From: Chloroflexus sp. Y-396-1
Lineage (GTDB): Bacteria > Chloroflexota > Chloroflexia > Chloroflexales > Chloroflexaceae
Direction: 5' to 3'
DNA length: 64,000 bases
Assembly (NCBI RefSeq): GCF_000516515.1
Contig: NZ_KI911784.1
Location: forward strand, 3,132,881 to 3,196,880
Numbering within the stretch: position 1 is the stretch's first letter; each line of letters starts with the position of its first letter. The position numbers and the translations under genes are program-made. Shown here in pieces: positions 8,228 to 16,455 of the stretch. The notes beneath the pieces were generated by a model. The model saw only the letters and a list, made by a program, of their open reading frames with translations, was not told where the DNA came from and ran no database searches.

Positions 8228-9699
8228 CAATCCTGATCATGTGCAATCTTGGTAACAGTGATCTGGTGGCCGACGGTAAGCGACCAAATAACCTGCGCGT
8301 TGAGGGTGAGCAACTCTGGCAGACCTTTGCCGAACACCAGTTTGAATTACCATTGATCGAGCCGTGTTTAAAATTCATCCAGCAGAAACATCCTGATGCG
8401 AAAGCGCGACTGATCTGTTTCTTCACCGACCAGCCGGAAAATCCGAAAACGATGCAAGCTGATCGTTTTGGGGTGAGATTACGTGACAAAGACACCGTCT
8501 GGGTGGCGCGGATCGTGCAGCGGCTGGTTTCCGAGCGGTTTGCAAACTGGATCGAGCAGGTGCAACCAGTTCGGATTGAAAACCGGTATGGCCCCGATCT
8601 CAACCCAAGTATCTATGACGAAGCGTTCGAGGCTTACGCCTACTTGTTGACGCGCGTCGAACACGATGTCGATGCGTGCTACATCTTGACGGCTGGCGGG
8701 ATTCCGGCTTGCAATTTTGCGTTACAGCTTCAGGCGATTATCGCCTATGCTGACCGCTGTCATTTCGTCTATCCGCCTGAAGGTGGTCACGTTACCGAGC
8801 TAGGGATCGGCGAAAAGATGAGTAGAGCCTTTCAGCGGATCAATGCAATGACGGCCCTTGGTCAGTACAACTTCCCGGCTGCCCTGCTCAACGCACGTCA
8901 TGCTGGGGTTGAGGAGTGGATTCTCCGACTCCTTGAATATGCTGTCTACCGCGAAGCATTTGATTTTCGGCGTGCACAGGATGTTGCGACGAAGGCAGAA
9001 CGTGTCGCGTCAGGGACAAACCGCGATCTCTGTCGTGAGTTGAGTGCCGACCTCAAACAGCTCGAAAAAAACGATATGGCTGCGCTGCTCCGTGAAGTGG
9101 CCTACAGCGCCGAAATTGCCTGGCGCAACGGTCGCTATGCCGATATGCTGGGGCGTATCTTTCGGTTTCAAGAGGGAGTCTTGCGCTGGATCGTCGAACG
9201 CTACCTCGGCCTGCCTACCGATATGAGTAAGGAGGTGCGCGAGGTCAATGTGAAACGCTACCGTGAGCAGATCGAAGCTACGCCGGATTTACGCAGGTTT
9301 TTGGAACAACGCACCATTGACAATCAGCCGCTGCGCTACGCCGATGGCCCAAATCGACCGGTCATGCAGGCGATGTTTGAATTTGTGCTTGAAGGGGGAA
9401 CACGAGCAGATGGCACACCATGTGCGACAAAGAAAGATCGCGAGCGGTTACAAGGTGTTCAGGCACGTTTGAACAAACTTAACGCACTGGCCGATCTACG
9501 TAATCAGAGCGTGATTGCGCATGGTTTTGCCGGCGTTTCAGAGGAAGCCATCAATAACCTCTATCCAGGCGGTGCTAGGCAGATCGTTGACGATCTGAAA
9601 AAGATCATCGAGCTGCTCGGTATCGAAGGTGCTGCATCACCGTTTGATCGAATCGTCGAGGTTGTCCAACGAGCGCTTAAGCAACGACTGGATACCTGA
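8224..9699 (+). CDS. csm6: Csm6-like CARF-HEPN ribonuclease
   Basis: Ancillary RNase activated by cyclic oligoadenylate in this family. The N terminus (ILIMCNLGNSDLV) and the TAGGIPACNFALQ loop read as a CARF Rossmann-like sensor. The C terminus has the HEPN signature R-X6-H in RNQSVIAHG (R426, H433), the expected catalytic pair. The 491-residue length is a little above typical Csm6. It overlaps csm5 by 4 nt (ATGA) with AGGAG upstream, so expression is coupled to the effector. No ring nuclease gene is visible nearby. Confidence 0.88.
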   Translation: MTILIMCNLGNSDLVADGKRPNNLRVEGEQLWQTFAEHQFELPLIEPCLKFIQQKHPDAKARLICFFTDQPENPKTMQADRFGVRLRDKDTVWVARIVQRLVSERFANWIEQVQPVRIENRYGPDLNPSIYDEAFEAYAYLLTRVEHDVDACYILTAGGIPACNFALQLQAIIAYADRCHFVYPPEGGHVTELGIGEKMSRAFQRINAMTALGQYNFPAALLNARHAGVEEWILRLLEYAVYREAFDFRRAQDVATKAERVASGTNRDLCRELSADLKQLEKNDMAALLREVAYSAEIAWRNGRYADMLGRIFRFQEGVLRWIVERYLGLPTDMSKEVREVNVKRYREQIEATPDLRRFLEQRTIDNQPLRYADGPNRPVMQAMFEFVLEGGTRADGTPCATKKDRERLQGVQARLNKLNALADLRNQSVIAHGFAGVSEEAINNLYPGGARQIVDDLKKIIELLGIEGAASPFDRIVEVVQRALKQRLDT

Positions 9700-9754
9700 T
9701 TCTGGGTATTTAGAACCTATCCGAATCATCGATTACAATTTGACAAAACTGTTA

Positions 9755-9783
9755 TTGCATCCTAGGTGAAGCTGTGCTACACT
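9755..9783 (+). promoter_or_regulatory. Promoter of the orphan receiver gene
   Basis: TTGCAT (9755-9760), a 17-bp spacer and TACACT (9778-9783) preceded by TGC form an extended -10 promoter, about 85 bp before the receiver start. A TTGACA at 9740-9745 has no good -10 at the right distance. Confidence 0.5.
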
Positions 9784-9870
9784 AAAGATAGGAAAAAAGT
9801 ACTATTGTCACCAGCGCCACCGTAACTGTCCATCTTTGCAATGGCGCAGGGATAGAGACGGGGGGCTTCT

Positions 9871-10296
9871 ATGAGCAGCAATCCTCAGACTGCGCAACCT
9901 GTGCGCATCTTGCTGGTAGAAGATGATCACCACATCGGACGCATCATAGAGCTTGCGATGCAGGGCATAGGGATACCTTACGAGTTTGTGTCAGTGCTCA
10001 GCGCGGAAGAGGCCCTGGAGCGCTGGAAAGAGCAACCATTCGACTTACTGATTAGCGACTACAATCTGCGCAGTATGAATGGTGTGCGGCTAGTAAAGAC
10101 ATTGCGCGAACAAGGGTACAACCCAATTACCTTGATTGTCACGGCCTATGATTCGTCCGAAGTGCGTCATGCTGTAGCCGAGGCGGATGTTCATAGTTAC
10201 ATGACCAAGCCGTTCTTCATCGATGAACTGATTGAACGTATCAAGCAATTGCTCTCCACCAACTGGTCGATGAAAGAACGTATGCTCAACGCCTGA
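9871..10296 (+). CDS. Stand-alone response regulator receiver protein
   Basis: A 141-residue single-domain CheY-like receiver. RILLVEDDHHIGR holds the acidic pocket, LLISDYNLRS places the phospho-acceptor at Asp63, and YMTKPFFIDELIERI holds the conserved Lys. There is no output domain, so it should act through protein contacts or as a phosphorelay intermediate. It stands alone, with its own promoter and a hairpin over its stop codon. No kinase is adjacent, so its partner is unknown. Confidence 0.85.
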   Translation: MSSNPQTAQPVRILLVEDDHHIGRIIELAMQGIGIPYEFVSVLSAEEALERWKEQPFDLLISDYNLRSMNGVRLVKTLREQGYNPITLIVTAYDSSEVRHAVAEADVHSYMTKPFFIDELIERIKQLLSTNWSMKERMLNA

Positions 10297-10309
10297 GACG
10301 ATCAGGCGT
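10289..10309 (+). terminator. Hairpin overlapping the receiver stop codon
   Basis: ACGCCTGA pairs with TCAGGCGT (8 bp, 5-nt loop gacga); the TGA stop is in the left arm. No T run follows, so intrinsic termination is uncertain; mRNA 3' protection is equally possible. Confidence 0.4.
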
Positions 10310-10601
10310 AACAACGTCTATCACCTCTATCAGCTCTCCACATTGTTTCGCATCAGAATACTGAGCAGTGCATCCATCCCGCCTTGCATCCCCTGCAAAC
10401 GGGGTGTCGGAGGGGTGCGTGTTCTGCCGTTGTCAGCGCAGGAATGCAGGCTGTAGACGCACGCTCTTAAATGGTATTGTCTGGTGTTCACTGTAAAACC
10501 GCAAACGCTGAACACCCCTGCCGGGAAGTCGAACTGCATGTAGTCAGTTGTGATACTATTGCAGGGTGCATACGTACTCATCGTCACTACCTGGAGCTAG
10601 C
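10297..10601. other. Intergenic region between receiver and HAD phosphatase
   Basis: This 305-bp gap has no convincing gene. It contains an 8-bp inverted repeat GGTGTTCA/TGAACACC (10483-10490 and 10509-10516) and a weak extended -10 TGTGATACT (10549-10557) that could serve the downstream phosphatase. Confidence 0.5.
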
Positions 10602-11390
10602 ATGCAACCAATTCCACGTTACGACGGTTATATCTTCGATCTTGATGGGACGATCTACCTGGGTGATATGCTCTTACCGGGTGCAGCCGAACTGTTGCAT
10701 ACTCTGCGTCAAGAGGGTCGCCGGATCACATTTCTTTCAAACAACCCCACCAAAACACGGCAGCAGTATGCCGCCCGTTTGCAGCGACTTGGTATTGTGG
10801 CTGAAGAACACGAGATTATAACGAGTGCGACAGTGATGGTTGAGTGGCTGCTGGCGAATGCGCCTGGTGCACCACTCTTTGTTGTCGGCGAGGCGCCGCT
10901 GATCGGAGAGCTTGAGGCTGCCGGATTCCCAATGAGTGAACGGCCCGGTGAGATCGCATTCGTTGTTGCTTCGTTTGACCGTACTTTTACGTACCGTAAG
11001 CTACAAATTGCCTTCGACGCAATTCGGGCAGGGGCGCGATTGGTAGCGACAAATCCCGATCGATTCTGTCCCGTACCAGGTGGTGGAGAACCAGATGCCG
11101 CTGCGATCATCGCTGCCATTGAAGCCTGTACCGATACCCGTTGTGAGGTCATCGTCGGTAAGCCCTCGCCGATTATGGCGCGTACTGTTACCAACCTGAT
11201 CGGGTTGCCGCCAGCACAGTGCATTATTGTAGGAGACCGGTTGATGACCGATATTGCAATGGGTGTGACTGCCGGTATGGACACGGCCCTCGTGCTGACC
11301 GGTGATAGCCAGCGTGCCGATATAGAGCGATCTCCGTATCGCCCGACGTATGTCCTGGAACGCATTGACGAATTACTCGGTGCGTCGTAG
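10602..11390 (+). CDS. HAD-superfamily sugar-phosphatase-like hydrolase (NagD type)
   Basis: A 262-residue HAD hydrolase, class IIA by order of motifs. It has the nucleophile motif IFDLDGTIYLGD, motif II in FLSNNPTKTRQQYA typical of NagD/4-nitrophenylphosphatase relatives, the Lys region VGKPSPIMARTV, and the metal motif IIVGDRLMTDIAMG. The expected reaction is dephosphorylation of small phosphorylated metabolites; the substrate cannot be read from sequence. I chose the ATG at 10602 because GGAG lies 5 nt upstream; a longer frame from 10566 lacks one. Confidence 0.85.
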   Translation: MQPIPRYDGYIFDLDGTIYLGDMLLPGAAELLHTLRQEGRRITFLSNNPTKTRQQYAARLQRLGIVAEEHEIITSATVMVEWLLANAPGAPLFVVGEAPLIGELEAAGFPMSERPGEIAFVVASFDRTFTYRKLQIAFDAIRAGARLVATNPDRFCPVPGGGEPDAAAIIAAIEACTDTRCEVIVGKPSPIMARTVTNLIGLPPAQCIIVGDRLMTDIAMGVTAGMDTALVLTGDSQRADIERSPYRPTYVLERIDELLGAS

Positions 11391-11726
11391 AGTCTGAAAT
11401 ACGACGGAAGACCGAAAACGCTGAAAATCTCTTACGTCCCTCTAATCCATTTCCGCTCACATGGCGCGAGGAAGAGGAGGCATGGAACGGGTGGTTTCCA
11501 CCACTCCTACCAGGACTTTTTCAACGTTTTCAGGTTTTGGTTGTGTTCGCCAACAGATGTCGTTCACATCTGTATGACGAGGCCACTGGCTTGCGTCGTG
11601 TAAGAGGAGTGATCCCGTCACTGTATTGTGGGAGCGGGTTCCAAACCCGCCCCTGCCAACGCGGAGACGTGCACAATCGATGTACCAATGAGAGGATTGG
11701 TCGCAGACCATCACCCCCAACCCTTA
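11391..11726. other. Intergenic region with a dispersed palindrome
   Basis: This 336-bp gap lies between two convergent HAD genes. The only clear structure is a GGGTTCC-type palindrome at 11631-11653. The short frames here run over repeat sequence and are not supported as genes. Confidence 0.6.
11631..11653. repeat. Dispersed palindrome, copy 1
   Basis: GGAGCGGGTTCCAAACCCGC followed by CCC; arms GCGGGTT/AACCCGC with a 3-nt loop. Near-identical sequences occur at 15271-15293 and, inverted, at 56763-56792, all outside genes. Confidence 0.75.
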
Positions 11727-12386
11727 TCACTCTGCGATTAATAACGATCGCAGCGTTGCTACCGAGTCGGCCAGGGCAAGAGGTGCAGCATGGTAGAGTT
11801 CCTGGTATTCCCCATAGCCATACGTTACTGCAATACATGGCATACGGTGTGAACGGGCGCCGATAATGTCGTACACAGTATCGCCGACCATCACCGTCCA
11901 AGCGCGGTCGGTATGTAGGCAAGGTAAGAGCGTTGCGATCACCATCGCCTTGCTGCCATTGCGGTCGTCGGGATCAACGGCTGCAATGGCTTCAAAGAAC
12001 GGTTGTAAGCCGAAATGCGCCAGAATACGTTCAGTTGAAGGGCGAATCTTTGAAGTAGCAACGAACAGCCTAATACCATGCGTTTTAAGATCGGCCAGCA
12101 GTTCAGGGATACCAGGAAAGACCATATTTTCATACAGGCCGATTTCCCAGTACCGTTGTCGATAATGGGCAACCGCCTGATCGGCCAGGGTCGGATCGCC
12201 GAGCAGTTGCGCGAAGGAATCGTGAAGGGGTGGCCCAATCCAGCGGCGCAATGCCGGATCGCTCAGTGGCGGGTGGCCGAGTTGATGAAGGGCATAGTTA
12301 ACGCTGCGTGCAATACCGATGAACGGATCGGTGAGCGTTCCATCCAAATCGAACAAGATAGCGCGAAAACGATATTTTCTCTTCAT
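11727..12386 (-). CDS. HAD hydrolase, phosphoglycolate-phosphatase-like
   Basis: HAD-IA family, about 219 residues. Motif I ILFDLDGTLTDP, motif II VATSKIRPS and motif IV VMVGDTVYDIIGARS are in the right order. Gph/PGP-type phosphatases remove phosphate from 2-phosphoglycolate or similar molecules; the actual substrate is open. In-frame ATGs lie at 12392 and 12386. The promoter immediately upstream predicts a transcript starting near 12386, so a leaderless mRNA beginning at the second ATG is the favoured reading; no ribosome site is visible for either. Confidence 0.82.
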   Translation of the reverse strand: MKRKYRFRAILFDLDGTLTDPFIGIARSVNYALHQLGHPPLSDPALRRWIGPPLHDSFAQLLGDPTLADQAVAHYRQRYWEIGLYENMVFPGIPELLADLKTHGIRLFVATSKIRPSTERILAHFGLQPFFEAIAAVDPDDRNGSKAMVIATLLPCLHTDRAWTVMVGDTVYDIIGARSHRMPCIAVTYGYGEYQELYHAAPLALADSVATLRSLLIAE

Positions 12387-12392
12387 GCTCAT

Positions 12393-12420
12393 AGTATACC
12401 GCAAGGATTGCAACCGGCAA
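12393..12420 (-). promoter_or_regulatory. Promoter giving a probable leaderless mRNA
   Basis: On the minus strand, TTGCCG (12415-12420), a 16-bp spacer and TATACT (12393-12398) precede the phosphatase. The expected start, 6-8 nt past the -10, coincides with the ATG at 12386. Confidence 0.6.
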
Positions 12421-12434
12421 ATGCGCAGAAACGG

Positions 12435-12443
12435 TGTTATAAT
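12435..12443 (+). promoter_or_regulatory. Extended -10 promoter of the moxR operon
   Basis: TGTTATAAT is a perfect extended -10 box, arranged divergently with the phosphatase promoter. It gives a leader of about 95 nt before the MoxR ATG. Confidence 0.6.
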
Positions 12444-12544
12444 GAAAACATCCGGTTGTCATAAGAACTCCATGTATGAATGACAGCGATGGAATAACTT
12501 GACAGTCGCTAGCTTCTGTAAGCCATCACAGAAAGGCCCCTGGC

Positions 12545-13534
12545 ATGTTTCATTCAATGGCCGATGTGCGTGAATTATTGGGGCGACAAAACTATATCGC
12601 CTCCGACGAGATTAGCACGGCAATTTTTCTCGCCGAACGATTGGGTAAGCCGCTGCTAGCCGAAGGCCCGGCCGGCGTCGGCAAGACCGAACTGGCGAAG
12701 GCCTGGGCCGCTGCTCAGGGTCGCGAACTGATCCGTTTGCAATGTTACGAGGGTCTTGATGAGACGAAGGCGCTCTACGAGTGGGAATACGCCAAGCAAC
12801 TGCTCTACACCCAATTGCTGCGCGAGAAGCTATCCGATCTGCTCGGTGATGCGCAAAGTCTGCGCGAAGCGGCTGATCGGCTTGCCTCGCAAGAAGATGT
12901 CTTCTTTTCCGAGCGCTTTCTTCTGCCGCGTCCGTTATTACGGGCGATCATGAGCGACCGGCCGGTCGTCTTGCTTATTGACGAAATTGACCGCGCCGAT
13001 GCTGAATTTGAGGCATTTCTGCTCGAAGTGCTTAGTGATTTTCAGGTTTCCGTTCCCGAACTGGGGACGCTGAAGGCCAAACATGTGCCGACGGTGATTC
13101 TAACCTCGAATAACACGCGCGAGTTGAGTGAGGCTTTGAAACGCCGTTGCTTGTACATTCACATCGATTATCCCGATCTCGAGGCTGAACTGCGCGTCGT
13201 TCAGTTAAAGGTACCGGGTCTGGCGCCAAAACTGGCACGCGAAGCAGTTGCGCTGGTGCAGCGTTTGCGAACACTTGATCTCAAGAAGCATCCGAGTGTC
13301 TCTGAAACGCTTGATTGGGCGCGGGCACTGGTAGAACTGAACGCACGCCAGCTTGATAAGGCGACGCTTGACACCACTCTGAACGTCCTCCTCAAATACG
13401 AGAGCGACTTGCAGCGCGCTCGCCGTCTGTTACAGCAGGGAGATCGACCTGATCGGCCTGATCGATCCGATCGCCCCGACCGACCTGATCGGCCACGGGG
13501 TGGTTATCGCAGCGGCGATTGGACCAATAACTAA
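12545..13534 (+). CDS. MoxR-family AAA+ ATPase
   Basis: AAA+ ATPase of 329 residues. Walker A is GPAGVGKTELAKAWA, Walker B is VVLLIDEIDRADAEFEAF, sensor 1 lies in VILTSNNTRELSEALKRR. MoxR proteins pair with VWA-domain partners to insert metals or remodel complexes; here the VWA gene follows 12 nt later. The last ~25 residues are an odd Asp-Arg-Pro run (DRPDRPDRSDRPDRP) built from a gatcg-rich repeat, then a short basic tail, which looks like a recent replication-slippage product. The client of this pair is not evident from neighbours. Confidence 0.88.
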   Translation: MFHSMADVRELLGRQNYIASDEISTAIFLAERLGKPLLAEGPAGVGKTELAKAWAAAQGRELIRLQCYEGLDETKALYEWEYAKQLLYTQLLREKLSDLLGDAQSLREAADRLASQEDVFFSERFLLPRPLLRAIMSDRPVVLLIDEIDRADAEFEAFLLEVLSDFQVSVPELGTLKAKHVPTVILTSNNTRELSEALKRRCLYIHIDYPDLEAELRVVQLKVPGLAPKLAREAVALVQRLRTLDLKKHPSVSETLDWARALVELNARQLDKATLDTTLNVLLKYESDLQRARRLLQQGDRPDRPDRSDRPDRPDRPRGGYRSGDWTNN

Positions 13535-13546
13535 GTGGAGTGAATT

Positions 13547-14977
13547 ATGGATCGACGCATTACCGAATTTATCGCAGGTTTGCGCGCCGCCGGCGTTCGG
13601 ATCAGCGTCGCAGAGTCGGCTGACGCAATGCGAGCCATTGAACAGGCAGGGATTGCCGACCGAAATATCTTTCGGCTGGCATTGCAAACCGCGCTGATCA
13701 AAGAGCGTCAGGATCAGGCCATTTTCAATGACCTTTTCCCGCTCTATTTTGGCAAGGATTCTCCCCCTGCCTTGCAACCGGCGGGTGGTGGTCAACTCTC
13801 ACCGGAAGAGCAGCAACAGTTGTTGCAGCAGTTGCAGCAGTTACTCGCCCAGCTTCCCCCCGGCCCCCTCCGCCAACTCTTCCAGAGCATGGTGAGTGGA
13901 CAACCGCTCAGCAATCAGCAGATTCGGGCAATGCTGGCCAATGTCTCACCCCCACACCTGAGTGATCCACGTTATCGAGACTGGATGACACGCCAGGCCC
14001 TGCGTGAGTTGCAGATGAACCGCCTCCAGCAGGCGCTACGCCAACTGCTTGAACGATTGCGCGAACAGGGGATGCGTGAAGAGGCGCTGCGGGCAATCGA
14101 ACAGGCTGCCCGTGCCAATCTGCAAGCGCTTGAGCAACAAATCGGTCAGCAGGTCGCTCAACAAATGCAAGAGCAGGTTCAGGGACAGGGACCACGCCAG
14201 GGTAGGGGCCGACCTACTGAACGCGAATTACTTGATCTACCCCTTGAACAACTCGACGAGAGTCTGCTGCCTGAGATGCGTACTCTGGTGCGTAAATTGG
14301 CCGCACGTTTGCGTACACGATTGGCGCTGCGCCAGCGTCGCGGGAAGACCGGGACACTTGATGCCAAGGCAACGATTCGGGTGAATCAGCGTTTCGGCGG
14401 GGTGCCGATGCTGGTGCGCCACCGCAAGCGTCACCTCAAACCGAAACTGGTCATTTTGTGCGATCGCAGTGTTAGTACGCAGCACGTCATGTCGTGCATG
14501 CTCCTCATGATCTACGCGCTGCACGATCAGGTTAGTCGTACTCGTTCATTTGCCTTCATTGATCGGTTGTACGACATGTCACACTACTTTGCCGAGTCAC
14601 GACCTGAGCAGGCGATAGCCCAAGTCTTGCGCGAGATACGGCCCACGCGCAGTTACAGCACCGATCTAGGGAATGCACTGGCCGAGTTTTGTCGTGATCA
14701 ATTGCACCTGATTGATCGCCGTACTACCGTGATCGTCCTCGGTGATGGTCGTAACAACGAGAACGATCCGAATCTTCCTGCGTTCGAGCAGATTCGACGG
14801 CGGGCACGCCGTATTGTCTGGTTCGCCACCGAAGAGCGCTGGAAGTGGGGCGTTTACGATCCCGGCTCGTTGAGCAGCGACATCTACAAGTATGCGCCAA
14901 TGTGTGATGCGATGCACGAGGTGACGACGCTTCGGCAATTGGCACATGCCATTGATCGCCTGTTTTTGCATCCGTAG
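13547..14977 (+). CDS. CoxE-like VWA-domain protein, partner of MoxR
   Basis: A 476-residue protein. The N-terminal ~120 residues match the CoxE-type start (FIAGLRAAGVRISVAESADA). A Gln/Leu-rich coiled-coil region follows (residues ~85-220). The C-terminal VWA domain carries a MIDAS DxSxS in CDRSVS and later VIVLGDGRNNENDPN. CoxE family members act with MoxR ATPases in maturation of enzymes such as CO dehydrogenase; no such enzyme is encoded here. The ATG follows GGAG with good spacing. Confidence 0.85.
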   Translation: MDRRITEFIAGLRAAGVRISVAESADAMRAIEQAGIADRNIFRLALQTALIKERQDQAIFNDLFPLYFGKDSPPALQPAGGGQLSPEEQQQLLQQLQQLLAQLPPGPLRQLFQSMVSGQPLSNQQIRAMLANVSPPHLSDPRYRDWMTRQALRELQMNRLQQALRQLLERLREQGMREEALRAIEQAARANLQALEQQIGQQVAQQMQEQVQGQGPRQGRGRPTERELLDLPLEQLDESLLPEMRTLVRKLAARLRTRLALRQRRGKTGTLDAKATIRVNQRFGGVPMLVRHRKRHLKPKLVILCDRSVSTQHVMSCMLLMIYALHDQVSRTRSFAFIDRLYDMSHYFAESRPEQAIAQVLREIRPTRSYSTDLGNALAEFCRDQLHLIDRRTTVIVLGDGRNNENDPNLPAFEQIRRRARRIVWFATEERWKWGVYDPGSLSSDIYKYAPMCDAMHEVTTLRQLAHAIDRLFLHP

Positions 14978-14980
14978 TGA

Positions 14981-15114
14981 GCGGTGGGCGGGCGTGATGG
15001 TTATCGGCGTCACCTCCTCACATTCCCCCTAGTCCCTTCCTCTCCCATCAGGGAGAAAGGAAGGGGAACAGGCTGGCAAGCCATCTTCCGGTCTTCACTC
15101 GCCGCCTAATGTGC
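14981..15114. repeat. Direct repeat A, copy 1
   Basis: Starts gcggtgggcgggcgtgatgg and ends cgccgcctaatgtgc, with an internal hairpin CCCTTCCT...AGGAAGGGG. It begins 3 nt after the VWA stop codon. Confidence 0.85.
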
Positions 15115-15118
15115 AGAT

Positions 15119-15254
15119 GCGGTGGTCGGGTGTGATGGTTATCGGCGTCACCTCCTCACATTCCCCCTAGTCCCTTTCCTCTCCCATTAGGGAGAAAGGA
15201 AGGGGAGACGGGCTGGCAAGCCATCTTCCGGTCTTCACTCGCCACCTGGTGTGC
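15119..15254. repeat. Direct repeat A, copy 2
   Basis: Repeats copy 1 with a handful of substitutions and one or two indels (period about 138-140 bp), ending cgccacctggtgtgc. The divergence suggests the duplication is not brand new. Confidence 0.85.
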
Positions 15255-15270
15255 TCGTGGCCGCAACGGT

Positions 15271-15293
15271 CGGGGCGGGTTCTAAACCCGTCC
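15271..15293. repeat. Dispersed palindrome, copy 2
   Basis: GGGGCGGGTTCTAAACCCGTC, same arms as the 11631 copy with two changes. Confidence 0.7.
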
Positions 15294-15554
15294 GCAGCAT
15301 GGTTGTATCCCAGCCCAGCCGTCCGTCATCGTGTCGGGAGGGGTGGGTTCCCGAGCCGCCCCAATGGCGTGACTCTGAGATGGGCATGGGGGTCACCGCC
15401 GCCACTACAGGATGTAGGTCAATAGCTCGTGCATCCGGGGAAACTGCACAATGAGAGGGTTGGTGTATGAAGTGAATCGTCTTGCTCTGATCTTGAACAG
15501 AGCAGCCACCGAATACGACAGACATCGGCAAGCCCTACTAATTCACCTATCCTG

Positions 15555-16151
15555 TTACGATGCACGCGGTATCCAGCCTCGCCGCAGCAGTGGCCACGCT
15601 TGCCAGAGATATTCGACCCCTGAGCCAACTGTCCAGAGCAATGCCAGCGCCATTACGATAGGCCAAAGGCTGAGGAGTGGAACCAGATACCCACCGAGGA
15701 TAGTTCCCAGGAAGCCACCGGTTGCTGCATGCGCTTCCAGCAAGCGCCAGATCAGAGCAACCACAGTAATGACCAGCTTCTGCTTGCCGAAGCGACGGGC
15801 CGAAATCACAATCCCTTCAGCAGCGGCAAATGAGCGGAGACCGGAAACGACAAATTCACGGATAATAATAGTAAGAGCCACCCAGGTTGGGAGAAGACCA
15901 ACCTCGATCATCGGCAACAGGACACCGGCAACAAAAATCTTGTCGCTGATCGTATCAATAAACACGCCGAGTGGTGATACGACCTTGAGATGGCGGGCCA
16001 GACGTCCGTCGGCCATATCGCTCAGGGCCATGAGAAAGAGTAACAATGCTGCACCAAGATAGGCCATAGGCGTGGCAATCAGGACCATCCAGGCCAGAAT
16101 AGGGGTGGCGATAATGCGGAAGAGACCTAGCAGATTGGGAAGCTGGCGCAT
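15555..16151 (-). CDS. pgsA: CDP-diacylglycerol-glycerol-3-phosphate 3-phosphatidyltransferase
   Basis: Integral membrane enzyme of 198 residues that makes phosphatidylglycerolphosphate from CDP-diacylglycerol and glycerol-3-phosphate. The full CDP-alcohol phosphatidyltransferase signature D-x2-D-G-x2-A-R-x8-G-x3-D-x3-D is present (DMADGRLAR, then GVFIDTISD). N-terminal LPNLLGLFRI matches the usual PgsA start (LPNxLTxxRI), and several hydrophobic helices fill the rest. It has its own divergent promoter. Other CDP-alcohol transferases share the motif, but the N terminus and length favour PgsA. Confidence 0.88.
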   Translation of the reverse strand: MRQLPNLLGLFRIIATPILAWMVLIATPMAYLGAALLLFLMALSDMADGRLARHLKVVSPLGVFIDTISDKIFVAGVLLPMIEVGLLPTWVALTIIIREFVVSGLRSFAAAEGIVISARRFGKQKLVITVVALIWRLLEAHAATGGFLGTILGGYLVPLLSLWPIVMALALLWTVGSGVEYLWQAWPLLRRGWIPRAS

Positions 16152-16188
16152 AGCGGTTTCTCAATTCTATGCCGGTACTACTGCTCAG

Positions 16189-16197
16189 ATTATAGCA
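16189..16197 (-). promoter_or_regulatory. Extended -10 promoter of pgsA
   Basis: Minus strand TGCTATAAT, 38 bp before the pgsA start. Confidence 0.6.
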
Positions 16198-16256
16198 TAG
16201 ATCGTTTACTTGAACTTTACATAACAATTTTATATCGTTCTCGCTGCTACTTGCTA

Positions 16257-16265
16257 TGGTATAAT
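16257..16265 (+). promoter_or_regulatory. Extended -10 promoter of the signalling operon
   Basis: TGGTATAAT, back to back with the pgsA promoter; it would drive the 7TM-receiver-kinase run with a leader of about 185 nt. Confidence 0.55.
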
Positions 16266-16455
16266 CCAGACTAACTCTTCAGTGTGCAAGTAGCCCAGGA
16301 GAGGAGGATGGGTGCAATCATGGCTCCTGTGACTCTCTTGTAAGCAATGGTGTCACTGGTATCGTTGGCTAGATGCGACTCTCTATAAACATACATTATT
16401 GTAAGGTTGCCTCTTGTGTTATTACGCTCCTACGTAATGATATTTGTATACTGCT

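Larger units (their letters stand above)
14978..15554. other. Intergenic region with a duplicated ~135-bp repeat and a palindrome
   Basis: This 577-bp gap holds two direct copies of a ~135-bp sequence (14981-15114, 15119-15254) and copy 2 of the GGGTTCC palindrome (15271-15293). I see no gene between the VWA protein and the convergent pgsA. Confidence 0.7.
16152..16455. other. Divergent intergenic region, pgsA / 7TM regulator
   Basis: This 304-bp region carries two divergent extended -10 boxes (16189-16197 minus, 16257-16265 plus) and a ~185-nt leader for the plus-strand gene. The leader contains no strong hairpin or gene that I can see. A TATACT at 16447-16452, just 3 nt from the ATG, is too close to be its promoter. 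Confidence 0.55.

Noticed and set aside
9738-9768. TTGACA at 9740 as the receiver -35 box
   Set aside because: The -10 at 17-bp spacing would be TAGGTG; the TTGCAT/TACACT pair downstream with an extended -10 is better.
9700-9870. Possible CRISPR array downstream of csm6
   Set aside because: No regularly spaced direct repeats are present; the segment is a short promoter region.
16444-16455. TATACT at 16447 as promoter of the 7TM gene
   Set aside because: It is only 3 nt from the ATG, so its transcript would start past the start codon; the upstream TGGTATAAT is preferred.
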